DNA of 57,321 bases, from the NCBI GenBank assembly GCA_019750915.1, contig JAIENY010000002.1:1-57321 (forward strand), in the 5' to 3' direction. The notes under the pieces were generated by a model. It did not search any database, was not told the DNA's origin, and worked only from the letters and a program-made list of their open reading frames with translations. The DNA comes from Xanthobacteraceae bacterium. Lineage in GTDB: Bacteria; Pseudomonadota; Alphaproteobacteria; Rhizobiales; Xanthobacteraceae. The position numbers and the translations under genes are program-made. Positions 17,011 to 28,623 of this stretch are shown piece by piece (the stretch's first letter is position 1; the number at the start of each line of letters is the position of its first letter).

Positions 17011-19206
17011 ATGGACAATGCGCAAGCCACTGTAAGAAAAAGCGAAAGTGAAGCCGTGGTGCCATCGCCCGAGATTGCGATGGGCCCGGAACGGTTCATC
17101 AACCGGGAACTGTCCTGGTTGCATTTCAACCGACGCGTCCTTGAGGAATCGGTCAATCCGGACCATCCGGTGCTTGAACGGGTGCGCTTCCTGTCGATTT
17201 CCGCGAACAACCTTGATGAATTCTTTATGGTCCGCGTCGCCGGCCTCAAGGCGCAGGTCCGCGAAGGTGTCACCGAGCGCAGTCCAGATGGGCTCACGCC
17301 AGCGGAGCAGCTCCACCTGATCAACCAGGCAGTGTCCCGGCTTGCTACCGATCAGCAGTCGATCTGGCGCGACCTCCAGAAGGTTCTGGCGGATAACGGC
17401 ATCGTTCTGGTCGAAGGCAAGGAGGCTACCAAGAGCGAGGCAAAGTGGTTGGAGGAGCATTTCCTCCATAACATCTTCCCGCTGCTGACGCCGCTTGCGA
17501 TCGATCCCGCGCATCCATTCCCGTTTATCCCAAGTCTTGGATTCACCGTTGCGCTGCATCTGATCCGGAACTCGGACGGCAAGGCGATGAATGCGTTGAT
17601 CCGTATGCCGGTCAAGATCGACCGGTTCATTCGGCTGCCGGCCGGCAAGGAAGGCGGTGTGCGTATGATCACCGTCGAGCAGGCGACCGGCATGTTCATC
17701 GGCCGTCTGTTCCCAGGATACACCGTCAGAGGCCAGGGTGCTTTCCGCATCATTCGGGACTCCGAACTCGAAATTGAGGAAGAGGCGGAAGATTTGGTGC
17801 GCCTGTTCGAGACGGCGCTGAAGCGCAGGCGCCGGGGATCGGTGATCCGGCTCGAAATCGAGGCCGCGATGCCGGAGGACCTCCGCGCTTTCGTTAAGCG
17901 TGCGCTATCCACACCCGATGACGACGTGCTTCTGGTCGATGGCCTGCTTGCGATGAACGAACTATCGCAACTGACCCGCGTCGACCGTCCCGACCTGGAG
18001 TTCACCCCTTATGTTCCGCGCCATCCGGAGCGCGTGCGCGATCACGGCGGAGATATCTTCGCCGCGATCCGCCAGAAGGATCTGATCGTTCATCACCCCT
18101 ACGAGTCTTTCGATATCGTCGTGCAGTTCCTGCAGCAGGCAGCGCGCGATCCGGACGTGGTTGCGATCAAGCAGACGCTGTACCGTACCTCGCGCGACTC
18201 TCCGATTGTTCGCGCGCTGGCGGAAGCTGCCGAAGCGGGCAAATCCGTCACCGCGCTGGTCGAACTGAAGGCGCGCTTTGACGAGGAGGCGAACATCCGC
18301 TGGGCGCGCGACCTCGAACGCGCCGGTGTGCAGGTCGTTTACGGCTTTCTCGAACTCAAGACCCACGCCAAGCTGTCGTTCGTCGTTCGGCGCGAGGCTG
18401 GTGGCCTGACCACCTACGTCCATACCGGCACGGGGAATTATCACCCAGTGACCGCGCGCATCTACACCGACCTGTCGTATTTCACCTCGGACCCGGTGAT
18501 CGCCCGGGATGCGGCGCGGGTTTTCAATTACATCACTGGTTACGCCGAGCCGATCGACATCGAGAAGATGGCGGTGTCGCCGTTGACATTGCGTAATCGA
18601 GTCCTCGAGCACATCGAAGCCGAGGCAAATTTCGCAAGGCACGGCAAGCCGGCGGCGATCTGGATGAAGATGAATGCGCTGGTCGATCCCGATATCATCG
18701 ACGCGCTTTACGCTGCGTCGCAGGCTGGCGTGCCGATCGAACTGGTCGTGCGCGGTATCTGTTGCCTGCGGCCCGGGGTTCCAGGCTTGTCGGAAAACAT
18801 CCGTGTCAAGTCGATCATCGGCCGGTTCCTGGAACACGGACGGATTTATTGCTTTGGCATGGGATATGGTTTGCCGAGCGCGAAAGCGGCTGTGTATATC
18901 GCCTCTGCCGACATGATGCCGCGTAATCTCGATCGTCGCGTCGAGGTATTGTGTCCCCTGCAAAATCCGACGGTGCATCAACAGGTTCTCGAACAGATCA
19001 TGGTCGCGAATCTGGAGGACAACGAGCAAAGCTGGCAGTTGTTGCCGGATGGGTCGTCAACGCGTATGAAAGCCGCGAAGGGCGAGGAGCCTTTCAACGT
19101 GCAAAAGTATTTCATGACGAACCCGAGTTTGTCTGGCCGTGGAAAGTCGCTTAAAGAATCTTCGCCGCGTCGTCTTACGCGCCGTTCGGAGCGTCAGCGC
19201 GACTGA
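17011..19206 (+). CDS. ppk: Polyphosphate kinase PPK1
   Basis: Reversibly polymerises the gamma phosphate of ATP into inorganic polyphosphate. The 731-residue protein shows the PPK1 domain order: N-terminal helical part with [19 protein letters not shown] (about 30-48) and [16 protein letters not shown], head domain, then two phospholipase-D-like C-terminal domains. Candidate catalytic histidines are H471 in HTGTGNYHP and H609 in FLEHGRIY. The segment IKQTLYRTS and the [13 protein letters not shown] block are also typical. ppx follows at once, so synthesis and degradation enzymes are likely in one operon. Confidence 0.97.
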   Translation: MDNAQATVRKSESEAVVPSPEIAMGPERFINRELSWLHFNRRVLEESVNPDHPVLERVRFLSISANNLDEFFMVRVAGLKAQVREGVTERSPDGLTPAEQLHLINQAVSRLATDQQSIWRDLQKVLADNGIVLVEGKEATKSEAKWLEEHFLHNIFPLLTPLAIDPAHPFPFIPSLGFTVALHLIRNSDGKAMNALIRMPVKIDRFIRLPAGKEGGVRMITVEQATGMFIGRLFPGYTVRGQGAFRIIRDSELEIEEEAEDLVRLFETALKRRRRGSVIRLEIEAAMPEDLRAFVKRALSTPDDDVLLVDGLLAMNELSQLTRVDRPDLEFTPYVPRHPERVRDHGGDIFAAIRQKDLIVHHPYESFDIVVQFLQQAARDPDVVAIKQTLYRTSRDSPIVRALAEAAEAGKSVTALVELKARFDEEANIRWARDLERAGVQVVYGFLELKTHAKLSFVVRREAGGLTTYVHTGTGNYHPVTARIYTDLSYFTSDPVIARDAARVFNYITGYAEPIDIEKMAVSPLTLRNRVLEHIEAEANFARHGKPAAIWMKMNALVDPDIIDALYAASQAGVPIELVVRGICCLRPGVPGLSENIRVKSIIGRFLEHGRIYCFGMGYGLPSAKAAVYIASADMMPRNLDRRVEVLCPLQNPTVHQQVLEQIMVANLEDNEQSWQLLPDGSSTRMKAAKGEEPFNVQKYFMTNPSLSGRGKSLKESSPRRLTRRSERQRD

Positions 19207-19264
19207 ACCGGTCGCGCCGGTCGAACGTATCGTTCGCCGGCCGCGGCCCCGCAAAAAAGAGTCC

Positions 19265-20746
19265 ATGACGGTCGGCGTAATCGACATCGGGTCGAATTCC
19301 GTTCGTCTCGTTGTCTATGAGTCGTTGACGCGAAGCCTTGCGCCTATCTTCAACGAGAAGGTGCTGTGCGGCCTTGGTCGTAACGTGCAGACAACCGGAT
19401 TGCTTGGCGAAAAGGAAGTCGAGACGGCGCTGACAGCACTCCGCCGTTTTCGAGCATTGTCCAAAGTCATGAAGGTGGGACGTCTGCACGCGATCGCGAC
19501 TGCGGCGTGCCGTGACGCCTCGAACGGCCCTGCCTTCATCGCGAGGGCTGAACGTATCTGCGGTACCAGGATTGAAATCCTGTCGGGTGCGCGCGAGGCA
19601 AAGCTTTCGGCACTGGGCGTGATTTCAGGGATCTACAAGCCTGACGGCATTGTCGGAGATCTCGGCGGCGGCTCCCTTGAATTGATCGATGTCAAAGGCC
19701 ATCGGGTTCGCGCTGGCGTAACCCTGCCTCTGGGCGGTCTTGCGTTGCAGGATGCCTCGCAAAAATCGATCAAGAAGGCCGAGCGCATCGTTAAATCCGA
19801 AATTTCCAAGGTTGAGCAACTGGCCGGCGGGGCCGGGCGCACGTTCTATGCTGTCGGGGGCACGTGGCGTGCGCTCGCGCGAGTTCACATTATTCAAAGC
19901 GGTTATCCGTTGCGCGTGATGCACGGATACAGCATTCCCGCCGCGGCCGCGCTGGACTTCGTTCGTCGATTAAGGCGCCTTGTCGCGGTCGATGCGCTCG
20001 CCGACATCGACACTGTCACCGAAGCCCGCAGACCGCTACTGGCCTATGCCGCGCTGGTTCTGGAATACATCATCCTCGTCGCAAAGCCGGCAACCATCAC
20101 CTTCTCGACCTTCGGCGTTCGTGAAGGATTGCTCTTTGAGATGCTATCGGATGCGGCACAGCAGGAAGACGGTCTGATCGCAACCGCGCGAAAGCTGAAC
20201 GACTTGCGCTCACGGGCGCCCGCTCATGCCGACGAACTGATCGAGTGGACCGATCGGCTCGTACGCGCAGTGAAGCTGGATGAAACGGACGAAGACCGGC
20301 GCCTTCGGCACGCCGCGTGTCTGTTGTCGGATATCGGCTGGCGCGCCCATCCGGATTATCGAGGGGATGAAACGCTTCATGTGATCGCGAACGGCAGTTT
20401 CGGGGCGACCACGCATGAATCGCGCGTCTTTCTCGCCCTTGCGGTCTATTATCGCTATTCCGGGATCGGTGAGAAGAATGAGCCCACGACGGGTCTGCGC
20501 GAACTGCTGACACCGAAGATGGTGGAACGTGCACGGGTTGTCGGGACCGCGATGCGGGTCGCGCACTTGATTTCCGCCGCGCATCCAGGCGTGCTTGCAC
20601 ACACGCACTTCAGGAACCGCGAGCAGAAACTTTTCCTCACGTTCGAGCCACGGATTGAAAATCTGATCGGCGACAGGATCACCAGCCGCTTCCGGCAACT
20701 TGCACGGCTGCTGGGCCGGACCGGAGAGCTTGAAGTCCGAACTTGA
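19265..20746 (+). CDS. ppx: Exopolyphosphatase / Ppx-GppA phosphatase
   Basis: Releases terminal phosphate from polyphosphate; some members act on pppGpp. The start at the ATG 19265 places VGVIDIGSNSVRLVVYE (phosphate-1 loop of the actin-like fold) at residue 3. A GTG at 19139 would add 42 mostly basic residues and overlap ppk by 68 bases, which seems less likely. Further motifs: ATAACRDASNG, GDLGGGSLEL (phosphate-2), and a C-terminal HD-like helical domain with LLSDIGWRAHPDYR. Its stop lies one base from that of the convergent rnd gene. Confidence 0.93.
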   Translation: MTVGVIDIGSNSVRLVVYESLTRSLAPIFNEKVLCGLGRNVQTTGLLGEKEVETALTALRRFRALSKVMKVGRLHAIATAACRDASNGPAFIARAERICGTRIEILSGAREAKLSALGVISGIYKPDGIVGDLGGGSLELIDVKGHRVRAGVTLPLGGLALQDASQKSIKKAERIVKSEISKVEQLAGGAGRTFYAVGGTWRALARVHIIQSGYPLRVMHGYSIPAAAALDFVRRLRRLVAVDALADIDTVTEARRPLLAYAALVLEYIILVAKPATITFSTFGVREGLLFEMLSDAAQQEDGLIATARKLNDLRSRAPAHADELIEWTDRLVRAVKLDETDEDRRLRHAACLLSDIGWRAHPDYRGDETLHVIANGSFGATTHESRVFLALAVYYRYSGIGEKNEPTTGLRELLTPKMVERARVVGTAMRVAHLISAAHPGVLAHTHFRNREQKLFLTFEPRIENLIGDRITSRFRQLARLLGRTGELEVRT

Positions 20747-20747
20747 G

Positions 20748-21896
20748 TCAGGATCTGCCGACGGCGATCACGCGGCTTTTCTCGATCACGAGCGCGAGCT
20801 TCCCGTGCTTCAGCGCCAGTGCGGACTCTCCGAACAACTCACGGCGCCAGCCGTGCAGAGCCGCAACGTCGGCGCTGTCGCTTGCCGCGATTTGCTCCAG
20901 GTCATCGACGGTTGCGATCACCTTGCTGGCGACGCTGTGTTTCTCAGACGTCATCCGCAACAGAACCTTCAGAAGTTCAACAGTCGCTGCGCCATTGGTG
21001 TTATTGCGGGGCTTCTCGAGCTGCGGGAGTTTGGATAAATCGCGGGCGACGCCGCGTTGAACCGCATCGACAATGTCCTGTCCCGACCGCGAGCGTTCGA
21101 AACCCTTCGGCAGCGAACGTAGCTGGCCCAGCTTCTCGATGGTCACGGGGGCGTGGGTGGCGATATCGCCGATTGCGTCGTCCTTGAGGATACGGCTTCG
21201 CGGCACGTCGCGGGTTTGCGCTTCCCGTTCGCGCCAGGCGGCGACTTCCATCAGCACCGCCAGTTCCTTCGGCTTGCGCACGCGGCTCTTGAGGCGCTCC
21301 CAGGCACGATCGGGCTGAAAATCGTAGGTGGAGGGCGAGGTGAGAACCTCCATCTCCTCGCTTACCCAATCGCTGCGGTCGCGTTTCTTCAGATCAGCGT
21401 CGAGGGCCTTGAAGACGTCGCGCAAGTGCGTGACGTCGGCTACTGCATAGTTCATCTGCTCTTTGGTCAGCGGGCGGCGCGACCAGTCGGTAAAGCGGTG
21501 GGTCTTGTCCAGACGATGTCCGGTGATCTTTGCCACGAGCTGGTCGTAAGCGATCGAATCGCCGTAGCCGAGCACCATCGCCGCAACCTGTGTATCGAAG
21601 ATCGGATGCGGGACGATGCCGGCGCGATGCCAGATGATTTCAATATCCTGCCGCGCTGCATGGAAAACCTTCAGCACTGCCTCGTTGCTCATCAGGTCGA
21701 AGAAAGGTTTCAGGTCGATGCCGTCGGCCAGCGCATCAATCACCACGGCCTCGTCCGCGCTCGCAAGCTGGATCACGCAGAGCAGGGGGTAGTAGGTCGT
21801 CTCACGGAGGAACTCGGTGTCGACCGTAACGGCCGGGTGCTTGGCCAGGCGATTGCAGACGTCGGTCAGACGTTCAGTCGTAGTAATTAAATCCAT
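20748..21896 (-). CDS. rnd: Ribonuclease D
   Basis: 3'-5' exoribonuclease in tRNA 3' maturation. The N-terminal DEDD domain shows VDTEFLRE (Asp/Glu pair, about 26-33), [23 protein letters not shown] and YAVADVTHL carrying the last acidic residues and Tyr. A C-terminal region (about 205-280) matches an HRDC domain ([25 protein letters not shown]). I use the ATG at 21896 (382 aa, close to the E. coli length); a GTG 16 codons upstream has no support. It converges on ppx. Confidence 0.95.
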   Translation of the reverse strand: MDLITTTERLTDVCNRLAKHPAVTVDTEFLRETTYYPLLCVIQLASADEAVVIDALADGIDLKPFFDLMSNEAVLKVFHAARQDIEIIWHRAGIVPHPIFDTQVAAMVLGYGDSIAYDQLVAKITGHRLDKTHRFTDWSRRPLTKEQMNYAVADVTHLRDVFKALDADLKKRDRSDWVSEEMEVLTSPSTYDFQPDRAWERLKSRVRKPKELAVLMEVAAWREREAQTRDVPRSRILKDDAIGDIATHAPVTIEKLGQLRSLPKGFERSRSGQDIVDAVQRGVARDLSKLPQLEKPRNNTNGAATVELLKVLLRMTSEKHSVASKVIATVDDLEQIAASDSADVAALHGWRRELFGESALALKHGKLALVIEKSRVIAVGRS

Positions 21897-22098
21897 GAGG
21901 CTGCATAACTGTTCTTTGCGTCCTTGTCGCCGGGTTAGGACCACTGGATCGCTGTTTTTCCTTGCTTTTTATATCCCACGGCCCCGAGGGCAACGCCTCC
22001 TAAAGTCGGCATAAACTGGAACCATTTATGGCGATTATGCGTTCAAGAGGCACAAATCTTGCGAGGCATATACCCAAACAGGACATGGCTGAGAGCGC

Positions 22099-23028
22099 GT
22101 GAACGTCGTTTTATTCATCTTCAATCGCCCCCATGAATCCCGGGTGACCTTCGAAGCTATCCGCGCAGTAAGACCGGAACGGCTCTTCATCGTGGCCGAT
22201 GGCCCCCGCGCGTGCCGCGCGACCGACCACTCACTCTGCGCGGAGGCCCGGGCGGTGGTGGCCGACATTGATTGGCCGTGTGAAGTGCATCGCAATTACT
22301 CGGAAACAAATCTGGGTTGCGCCAGGCGTGTTTCCAGCGGCCTTGACTGGGTCTTCTCTCAGGTTGAGGACGCGATCATCCTTGAAGATGATTGCGTAGC
22401 AGACCCTTCATTCTTTCGTTTTTGCTCCGAGCTTCTTGACAAATATCGCGACGTCGATCGTGTGATGATGATCGCGGGCAGAAGTCATGCGACGGTAGAT
22501 CGTCTTCCTGGCGGGGACAGCTATTATTTTTCGAAGTTGCCTCGCATCTGGGGATGGGCGACCTGGCGCAGGTCCTGGGCCAAATTTGACTTCGATCTGA
22601 AGGATCGGCCGCGCCATCGCGAACTTCGGATATGGCCCGGTCATCTCTTTTATCGGATCATCATGCGGCATATCCTTGATCTGGTTTTGAATGGTGACCT
22701 CGAATCCTGGGCTTACCGCTGGTTTTATGCGGTCAACCGAAATGACGGGCTTTGCATTACGCCATCTTCGAACCTTATCGAGAACGTCGGCTTTGATGAG
22801 CAGGCCACACATACCACCGTTAACGACGGCCGCTGGAGAACGGGCACGTGCCCGATGATGTTTCCGCTACAGCACCCGGATCAAATTCGCGCGTTGAACC
22901 GTCTCGATGAGATTGAACGCCGTCTGCTTCATCCGTTGAGCGCCAGTGAGGCTTTCAGGCACTGCGAGTTTCGGCGCTGGTGGCGCGAACAGCGCAACAA
23001 GCTGAAAAAGCTGGCTCCAGCAAGATAA
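22099..23028 (+). CDS. Glycosyltransferase-like protein (GT-A fold), orphan
   Basis: Probable glycosyltransferase of unknown product. The 309 residues start at a GTG with VVLFIFNRPHESRVTFEAIR, then RLFIVADGPRA, a nucleotide-sugar-like beta-alpha beginning, and continue with AIILEDDCVADPSFF, where EDDC takes the place of the metal-binding DxD. A WGWATWRRSWAKFD motif (about 150-163) and SWAYRWFYAVNRNDGL follow, as in a group of bacterial sugar transferases. No signal peptide or membrane segment is seen. It stands alone between rnd and aspS, with no cell-surface polysaccharide genes near, which suggests insertion; base use is a little poorer in GC than its neighbours. Confidence 0.75.
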   Translation: MNVVLFIFNRPHESRVTFEAIRAVRPERLFIVADGPRACRATDHSLCAEARAVVADIDWPCEVHRNYSETNLGCARRVSSGLDWVFSQVEDAIILEDDCVADPSFFRFCSELLDKYRDVDRVMMIAGRSHATVDRLPGGDSYYFSKLPRIWGWATWRRSWAKFDFDLKDRPRHRELRIWPGHLFYRIIMRHILDLVLNGDLESWAYRWFYAVNRNDGLCITPSSNLIENVGFDEQATHTTVNDGRWRTGTCPMMFPLQHPDQIRALNRLDEIERRLLHPLSASEAFRHCEFRRWWREQRNKLKKLAPAR

Positions 23029-23345
23029 AGGAATTCGTATCCAGTCTTGACGACAGTCATCCCGCCCTTGCGCAAGCTTCCCCGAATTTCTCAGCGTGGG
23101 CGTGTGCCATTTGCTGCGCAAAGCGTGGCCCCGAGCCCTTCTTCGCACGAGAGCGACCCCGCCGGCGCAGATAGATATTGATGGCTGAAGCCCAACGATC
23201 TGCGCTGTTGATTTTGCTGGACTTTTTTGCATCGTTGCGCCGAGGTTAATCTTCCCAACAAGAGCTAGCTCGGGTAAACCCTGCCGCGCGCGCCACTGGC
23301 GGCGTTCTCTCGATTCTTCCTTTTGAAGCTGTTTTCAGGATTTCC
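23029..23345. other. Intergenic region glycosyltransferase / aspS (317 bp)
   Basis: I see no gene here. A short palindrome GAGCTAGCTC sits at 23262-23271. The aspS promoter must lie here but no convincing -35/-10 pair is visible. Confidence 0.5.
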
Positions 23346-25118
23346 ATGCATCGCTACCGGTCCCACACCTGCGGCGCGCTCCGCGACAGTGATATCGACT
23401 CCAGTGTCCGTCTGTCGGGATGGTGCCATCGTATCCGCGATCATGGCGGTGTGCTGTTCATCGACCTGAGGGACCACTACGGAATTACCCAATGCGTGGT
23501 CGATCCGGATTCGGCTGCGTTCGGGCTGGCCGAGAAGCTGCGCTCCGAGTGGGTTGTCAAGATCGACGGTCTGGTCCGCCGTCGTCCCGATGGGACTGAC
23601 AATGCCGAACTGCCAACTGGCGCCATCGAGGTGTTTATCAGCGACATCGAAGTGCTCGGCGAGGCGGCCGAACTGCCCTTGCCGGTGTTTGGCGAGCAGG
23701 ATTACCCGGAAGACATCCGGCTCAAGTACCGATTCCTGGATTTGCGCCGCGAGCGGCTGCACCAGAACATCATGACGCGTGGACAGATCATCGATTCCAT
23801 GCGTGCGCGGATGAAGAAAGAAGGCTTCTTCGAATTCCAGACTCCGATTCTGACGGCCTCCTCGCCGGAAGGCGCGCGCGACTTTCTGGTGCCGAGCCGA
23901 ATTCATGCGGGCAAGTTCTACGCACTGCCGCAGGCGCCGCAGCAGTACAAGCAGCTCCTGATGATGTCGGGCTTCGACCGCTATTTCCAGATCGCGCCAT
24001 GCTTCCGCGACGAGGATCCACGCGCCGACCGGTTGCCGGGCGAGTTCTATCAGCTCGACCTTGAGATGAGCTTCGTCACGCAAGAGGATGTTTTTGCGGC
24101 GATGGAGCCGGTCATCACCGGCGTGTTCGAGGATTTCGCCAACGGCAAGCCGGTGACCAAGACGTGGCCCCGTATTCCGTACGCCGAGAGTCTGCGCAAG
24201 TACGGCACCGACAAGCCCGATCTTCGCAATCCGTTGGTCATGCAGGACGTCTCCGAGCATTTCCGCGGCTCCGGCTTCAAGGTGTTTGCGCGGATGCTGG
24301 AAGACAGCGCCAATCAGGTTTGGGCCATCCCCGGTCCGGGCGGTGGTTCGCGCGCATTCTGCGACCGGATGAATTCCTGGGCACAGGGTGAAGGCCAGCC
24401 GGGCCTCGGCTATATCATGTGGCGCGAGGGAGGTGAGGGCGCAGGTCCGCTCGCCAACAACATCGGTCCAGAGCGAACCGCCGCGATCCGCGCGCAACTC
24501 GGTTTGAAGGACGGAGACGCGGCCTTCTTCGTCGCCGGCGATCCGCAGAAGTTCTGGAAGTTCGCGGGCCTTGCCCGCACCAGGCTCGGCGAGGAGCTGA
24601 ACCTGATCGACAAGGACCGGTTCGAACTGGCCTGGATCGTCGACTTCCCGATGTACGAGTACAACGAGGACGAGAAGAAGATCGACTTCTCGCACAATCC
24701 GTTCTCGATGCCGCAGGGTGGTCTTGAGGCGTTGCAGACCAAGGATCCGCTGACGATCAATGCATTCCAGTACGATATCGCCTGTAACGGCTACGAGATT
24801 GCCTCGGGGGGCATCCGTAACCACAAGCCGGCTGCGATGGTGAAGGCCTTCGAGATCGCAGGTTATGGCGAAGAAACAGTCATCGAACGGTTCGGCGGCA
24901 TGTACCGCGCCTTCCAGTATGGTGCGCCGCCGCACGGTGGTATGGCTGCCGGCGTTGACCGAATTGTTATGCTTCTTTGCGGCACGAACAACTTGCGCGA
25001 AATCTCGCTTTTCCCGATGAATCAGCGGGCGGAAGACTTGCTGATGGGAGCTCCATCGGAAGTCACGACCAAGCAGTTGCGGGAATTGCACATCCGTCTC
25101 AACCTTCCGCAAACCTGA
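23346..25118 (+). CDS. aspS: Aspartyl-tRNA synthetase (bacterial type)
   Basis: Charges tRNA-Asp; members of this group in organisms using GatCAB may also charge tRNA-Asn. The 590 residues show the N-terminal OB fold ([23 protein letters not shown]), class II motif 2 ([22 protein letters not shown]), the large bacterial insertion domain and motif 3 ([15 protein letters not shown]). The [24 protein letters not shown] segment is characteristic of AspRS. CAGGA precedes the ATG. maeB begins 44 bases later. Confidence 0.97.
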   Translation: MHRYRSHTCGALRDSDIDSSVRLSGWCHRIRDHGGVLFIDLRDHYGITQCVVDPDSAAFGLAEKLRSEWVVKIDGLVRRRPDGTDNAELPTGAIEVFISDIEVLGEAAELPLPVFGEQDYPEDIRLKYRFLDLRRERLHQNIMTRGQIIDSMRARMKKEGFFEFQTPILTASSPEGARDFLVPSRIHAGKFYALPQAPQQYKQLLMMSGFDRYFQIAPCFRDEDPRADRLPGEFYQLDLEMSFVTQEDVFAAMEPVITGVFEDFANGKPVTKTWPRIPYAESLRKYGTDKPDLRNPLVMQDVSEHFRGSGFKVFARMLEDSANQVWAIPGPGGGSRAFCDRMNSWAQGEGQPGLGYIMWREGGEGAGPLANNIGPERTAAIRAQLGLKDGDAAFFVAGDPQKFWKFAGLARTRLGEELNLIDKDRFELAWIVDFPMYEYNEDEKKIDFSHNPFSMPQGGLEALQTKDPLTINAFQYDIACNGYEIASGGIRNHKPAAMVKAFEIAGYGEETVIERFGGMYRAFQYGAPPHGGMAAGVDRIVMLLCGTNNLREISLFPMNQRAEDLLMGAPSEVTTKQLRELHIRLNLPQT

Positions 25119-25162
25119 GGGAGCGCCGAGCGAAGATCGGCGATAGGAACTTGGCTTCAGAA

Positions 25163-27469
25163 ATGGCACCGTCGACCGATGAGCTGCGCAATGCGGCACT
25201 TCAATATCATCGGCTGCCGAAACCCGGTAAACTCGAAATCACTGCGAGCAAGCCGCTCGCGAACCAGCGCGACCTGGCCCTGGCATATACGCCTGGCGTC
25301 GCCGCAGCCTGCGAGGCGATCGCCGCGGACCCGCGTGAGGCCGCTCATCTGACCATACGCGCCAATCTCGTTGCCGTGGTGACCAACGGCACCGCGGTGC
25401 TTGGTCTTGGCAACATCGGGCCGCTCGCTTCCAAACCGGTGATGGAAGGCAAGGCGGTTCTGTTCAAGAAGTTCGCTGGCATCGATGTGTTCGATATCGA
25501 ACTGAACGCGGATACAGTCGAACGTGTGGTCGAGACCGTCGCGGCGCTGGAGCCGACGTTTGGCGGCATCAACCTTGAGGATATCAAGGCCCCTGAGTGC
25601 TTCGAGATCGAGGAGCAGCTCAAGGCGCGCATGAAAATTCCTGTCTTTCATGATGACCAGCACGGCACTGCCATCATCGTGTGCGCGGCAATTCGCAACG
25701 CGCTGCTGTTGAACGGCAAGAAGCTCGAGGACATCAAGATCGTGACAGCGGGTGCCGGCGCAGCTGCGCTGGCGTGTCTCAATCTTCTGGTGTCGATGGG
25801 CGCAAAGCGCAAAAACATCTGGGTCAACGATATCGACGGTCTGGTTTATGAAGGCCGCAATACGTTGATGGACAAGTGGAAGTCCATCTACGCGCAGAAG
25901 ACCGACAAGCGTACGCTCGCCGAATCCATTGTCGGTGCCGACGTTTTTCTTGGCCTGTCCGGTCCGAATGTATTGACGCCGGAAATGCTCAAAACGATGG
26001 CGGATGGTCCGTTGATCATGGCGCTGGCCAACCCGACGCCGGAAATCATGCCCGACGCAGCGCGCGCGGCACGGCCCGACGCGATGATCTGCACCGGTCG
26101 CTCCGATTTCCCGAACCAGGTCAACAACGTTCTGTGTTTCCCGTTCATCTTCAAGGGCGCGCTGGATGTCGGCGCGACCGCGATCAACGAGGAAATGAAG
26201 CGCGCCGCCGTCGACGCGCTGGCGCAGCTTGCGCGGGATCCGCCGTCCGATGTCGCTCCGCGCGCGTTCGACGGTTCGGAATCCACCGGCTTCGGCCCGG
26301 GATCGCTGATTCCCGCTGCGTTCGATCCTCGGATCATCCTGCGCGTCGCTCCCGCCGTGGCAAAGGCTGCGATGGAATCGGGAGTGGCCACGCGCCCGAT
26401 CGAGGATTTCGACGCCTATCTGGAAGAGCTCGACCGCTTCGCCTTCCGCTCGGGTCTCATTATGAAGCCCGTCTTTGCGCAGGCGAGAAGTCAACCCGTG
26501 CGCGTGATCTACGCCGAAGGCGAGGATGAACGCGTGCTGCGCGCGGCACAGGTTGTGCTGGAAGAAAAGATTGCACGCCCCATTCTCGTGGGACGACCAA
26601 ATGTCGTCGCGACGCGGCTGAAGCGCGCCGGCCTGTCACTCACGGCAGGCAAGGATTTCGATCTGATCAACCCAGAGGACGATCCGCGCTATCGCTCCTA
26701 TGTGCAGACCTACGTTGATATTGCCGGCCGTCGCGGCATTGCGCCGGAGGCGGCGCGTACCATGGTCCGCACCAATTCGACGGTGATCGCGGCGCTCGCT
26801 GTTGCACGCGGCGAAGCAGATGCCATGCTGTGTGGCCTTGATGGCCGCTACCAGAGCCATATGCGCCGGATTCGGGAAATTCTCGGTCTGCGCAAAGGGC
26901 TCACGGACTATGCGGCGCTCTCGTTGTTGATTACGAATAGCGGATCCTATTTTGTCGGCGACACACAGATCCGGCAAAATCCGACTGCCGAGGAACTGGC
27001 TGAATTCGCTTCACTCGCCACCGTCCATGTGCAGCGGTTCCATATCAAGCCTCGCGTGGCGTTCGTGTCGCATTCGGACTTCGGCAACAACGACTCCGAA
27101 TCTGCTCGCAAAATGCGTCATGCGGCCGAACTGATGGCGCAGCTGCATCCCGAGATTGCATGTGACGGCGAGATGCAGGGCGACAGCGCGCTGTTGGAGG
27201 CGACGCGGAAGCTGGTGATGCCGCACTCGCGTTTTGATGGTTCGGCGAACGTTCTGATCATGCCGAATCTTGATGCGGCGAACATTGCCTATCAGATGAT
27301 CAAGGTGCTGTCGGGCGCGTTGCCGGTCGGCCCGATTTTGATCGGCCCGGCCAAGCCGGCCCACATCCTGACGCCATCTGTCACCGCACGCGGTATTCTC
27401 AACATGACTGCGGTCGCTGTCGTTGAGGCGCAGGAGCGGATGAGCGAGCAGCCAACGCTGTTTGCGTGA
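25163..27469 (+). CDS. maeB: NADP-dependent malic enzyme with phosphotransacetylase-like C-terminus
   Basis: Oxidative decarboxylation of malate to pyruvate. The 768-residue product has the long MaeB form. Residues about 1-430 are the malic enzyme, with [39 protein letters not shown] and the Rossmann loop [12 protein letters not shown]. The rest is a phosphate acetyltransferase-like domain starting at [17 protein letters not shown], which in rhizobia is regulatory and lacks acetyltransferase activity. I use the ATG at 25163; a longer open frame upstream lies inside aspS. A strong hairpin directly follows the stop. Confidence 0.96.
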   Translation: MAPSTDELRNAALQYHRLPKPGKLEITASKPLANQRDLALAYTPGVAAACEAIAADPREAAHLTIRANLVAVVTNGTAVLGLGNIGPLASKPVMEGKAVLFKKFAGIDVFDIELNADTVERVVETVAALEPTFGGINLEDIKAPECFEIEEQLKARMKIPVFHDDQHGTAIIVCAAIRNALLLNGKKLEDIKIVTAGAGAAALACLNLLVSMGAKRKNIWVNDIDGLVYEGRNTLMDKWKSIYAQKTDKRTLAESIVGADVFLGLSGPNVLTPEMLKTMADGPLIMALANPTPEIMPDAARAARPDAMICTGRSDFPNQVNNVLCFPFIFKGALDVGATAINEEMKRAAVDALAQLARDPPSDVAPRAFDGSESTGFGPGSLIPAAFDPRIILRVAPAVAKAAMESGVATRPIEDFDAYLEELDRFAFRSGLIMKPVFAQARSQPVRVIYAEGEDERVLRAAQVVLEEKIARPILVGRPNVVATRLKRAGLSLTAGKDFDLINPEDDPRYRSYVQTYVDIAGRRGIAPEAARTMVRTNSTVIAALAVARGEADAMLCGLDGRYQSHMRRIREILGLRKGLTDYAALSLLITNSGSYFVGDTQIRQNPTAEELAEFASLATVHVQRFHIKPRVAFVSHSDFGNNDSESARKMRHAAELMAQLHPEIACDGEMQGDSALLEATRKLVMPHSRFDGSANVLIMPNLDAANIAYQMIKVLSGALPVGPILIGPAKPAHILTPSVTARGILNMTAVAVVEAQERMSEQPTLFA

Positions 27470-27475
27470 AGCTAA

Positions 27476-27506
27476 GTCTGCGGTGTGACTTGTTCACACC
27501 GCAGAC
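27476..27506 (+). terminator. Terminator hairpin after maeB
   Basis: Perfect 13-bp stem (GTCTGCGGTGTGA and its complement) with a five-base loop begins six bases after the maeB stop. The sequence after it is moderately T-rich. Confidence 0.75.
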
Positions 27507-27596
27507 CCATGCAATTCTAGGATTATTGTATTTACCAGATGCGGTCTGGCCGCGTCCGGTAAGAGTTATATCGTTCGTAGACGCTGCGAGGACGGG

Positions 27597-28058
27597 ATGC
27601 CCGCGTTTTACGTGCTGGGACGTATTTTATTTGCGATTCTGTTTGTGGTGTCGGGGGTCTACAAGCTTTCGGACATTAGCGGCATGGCGCAGATGGTCAG
27701 TGCGCACGTGCCGATTCCCGAGCAGCTTTCACCTTATACAGCCCAGATCGAGGCGACGACCAAGCTGCCGATCGCGCAGCTGATGGTGATTGCCAGCGGA
27801 ACGCTTGAGGTGCTGGGCGGGCTACTGATCGCGCTAAATTTTGGAGCGCGCGTCATCTCCGCGTTGCTTGTACTGTTTGTGATCGCGACGATCTTTTATT
27901 TTCACGACTTCTGGAACATGACCGGCACGGAGCGGGTAACCAATCTGTTCGAGGCATTGAAAAATCTTTCGATCATCGGCGCGCTGTTCATGATCATCGG
28001 ATATCCACGCTCGATCGCGCTGTCGCAGTCATCGTCATCGGCCTACGACGGCGTCTGA
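27597..28058 (+). CDS. DoxX family membrane protein
   Basis: Small membrane protein of the DoxX/DoxD group, some members of which take part in thiol and redox stress responses; the role here is unknown. The 153 residues have four hydrophobic segments: about 4-22 (LGRILFAILFVVSGVYKL), 60-80, 85-102 and 120-137. GRILFA...FVVSGVYKL and the GLLIALNFGARVIS loop are typical of the family. The ATG follows GAGGACGGG. It is convergent with the DHFR-like gene, five bases apart. Confidence 0.87.
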   Translation: MPAFYVLGRILFAILFVVSGVYKLSDISGMAQMVSAHVPIPEQLSPYTAQIEATTKLPIAQLMVIASGTLEVLGGLLIALNFGARVISALLVLFVIATIFYFHDFWNMTGTERVTNLFEALKNLSIIGALFMIIGYPRSIALSQSSSSAYDGV

Positions 28059-28063
28059 AGGCC

Positions 28064-28612
28064 TCAGGCTCTGCGCCAGGCGGTCAGGTCGACATCGGCC
28101 GCCGCATCGAGAACCCTGTGCTCGGCCGCTCGCAGTCCGTGGCTTGTCAGGATCTGTTGCGGAGTGGAGGCTGGCACCCCGGGAAAGACCCCATGCCCGT
28201 CTTCGATGTTTACTTGGTGGGCTTGAGACAGCCAGAACGCGTCGTAGCGATCGAGGAAGATTTCATACACCGCAGGGCCGCCGATGACGGCGATCCTGCC
28301 GGTTGTGCCGACTCCGGCGGCAGCGCAGGCCTCTTCAAACGTCGCGCCGGCTGGATTCCATAAAGTGGACAGCGGATGCGTGCCATCCTTCGCCAAGGTA
28401 GGCACGCGTGAGGTTAAGACAACGCGCCTTCGCTCCGCAGAGCGCTTCTGATCTTCGTGCGAATGGCGGCCGTGGATGATCAGATCGGCGCTGTCGAGCG
28501 CGCTTTCAAAGAAAGACTGATCGGCTGGAAACTTCAGAGCGTCCGGCATGATTCCGGTTTTGTCCGCGAGCATCCCGTTTGCGGAAACAATGACGTAGGC
28601 TTCGATCGGCAA
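28064..28612 (-). CDS. Dihydrofolate reductase-like protein
   Basis: Probably an NAD(P)H reductase of the DHFR fold. The 182 residues begin with YVIVSANGMLADKTG, where DHFR has its substrate-binding N-terminal strand; then LIIHGRHSHED and the C-terminal GGPAVYEIFL, which matches the GGxxxY dinucleotide motif. It diverges strongly from FolA, and I cannot tell whether dihydrofolate or another pteridine or pyrimidine is the substrate. The start is a TTG with AGGA seven bases upstream. It lies 11 bases after the deacetylase gene, so the two are probably co-transcribed. Confidence 0.75.
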   Translation of the reverse strand: MPIEAYVIVSANGMLADKTGIMPDALKFPADQSFFESALDSADLIIHGRHSHEDQKRSAERRRVVLTSRVPTLAKDGTHPLSTLWNPAGATFEEACAAAGVGTTGRIAVIGGPAVYEIFLDRYDAFWLSQAHQVNIEDGHGVFPGVPASTPQQILTSHGLRAAEHRVLDAAADVDLTAWRRA

Positions 28613-28623
28613 GGTATTTCCTG

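Noticed and set aside
23265..25199. 644-residue open frame on the minus strand
   Set aside because: Antisense shadow of aspS with no recognisable domain.
25157..26494. 445-residue minus-strand frame
   Set aside because: Shadow of maeB.
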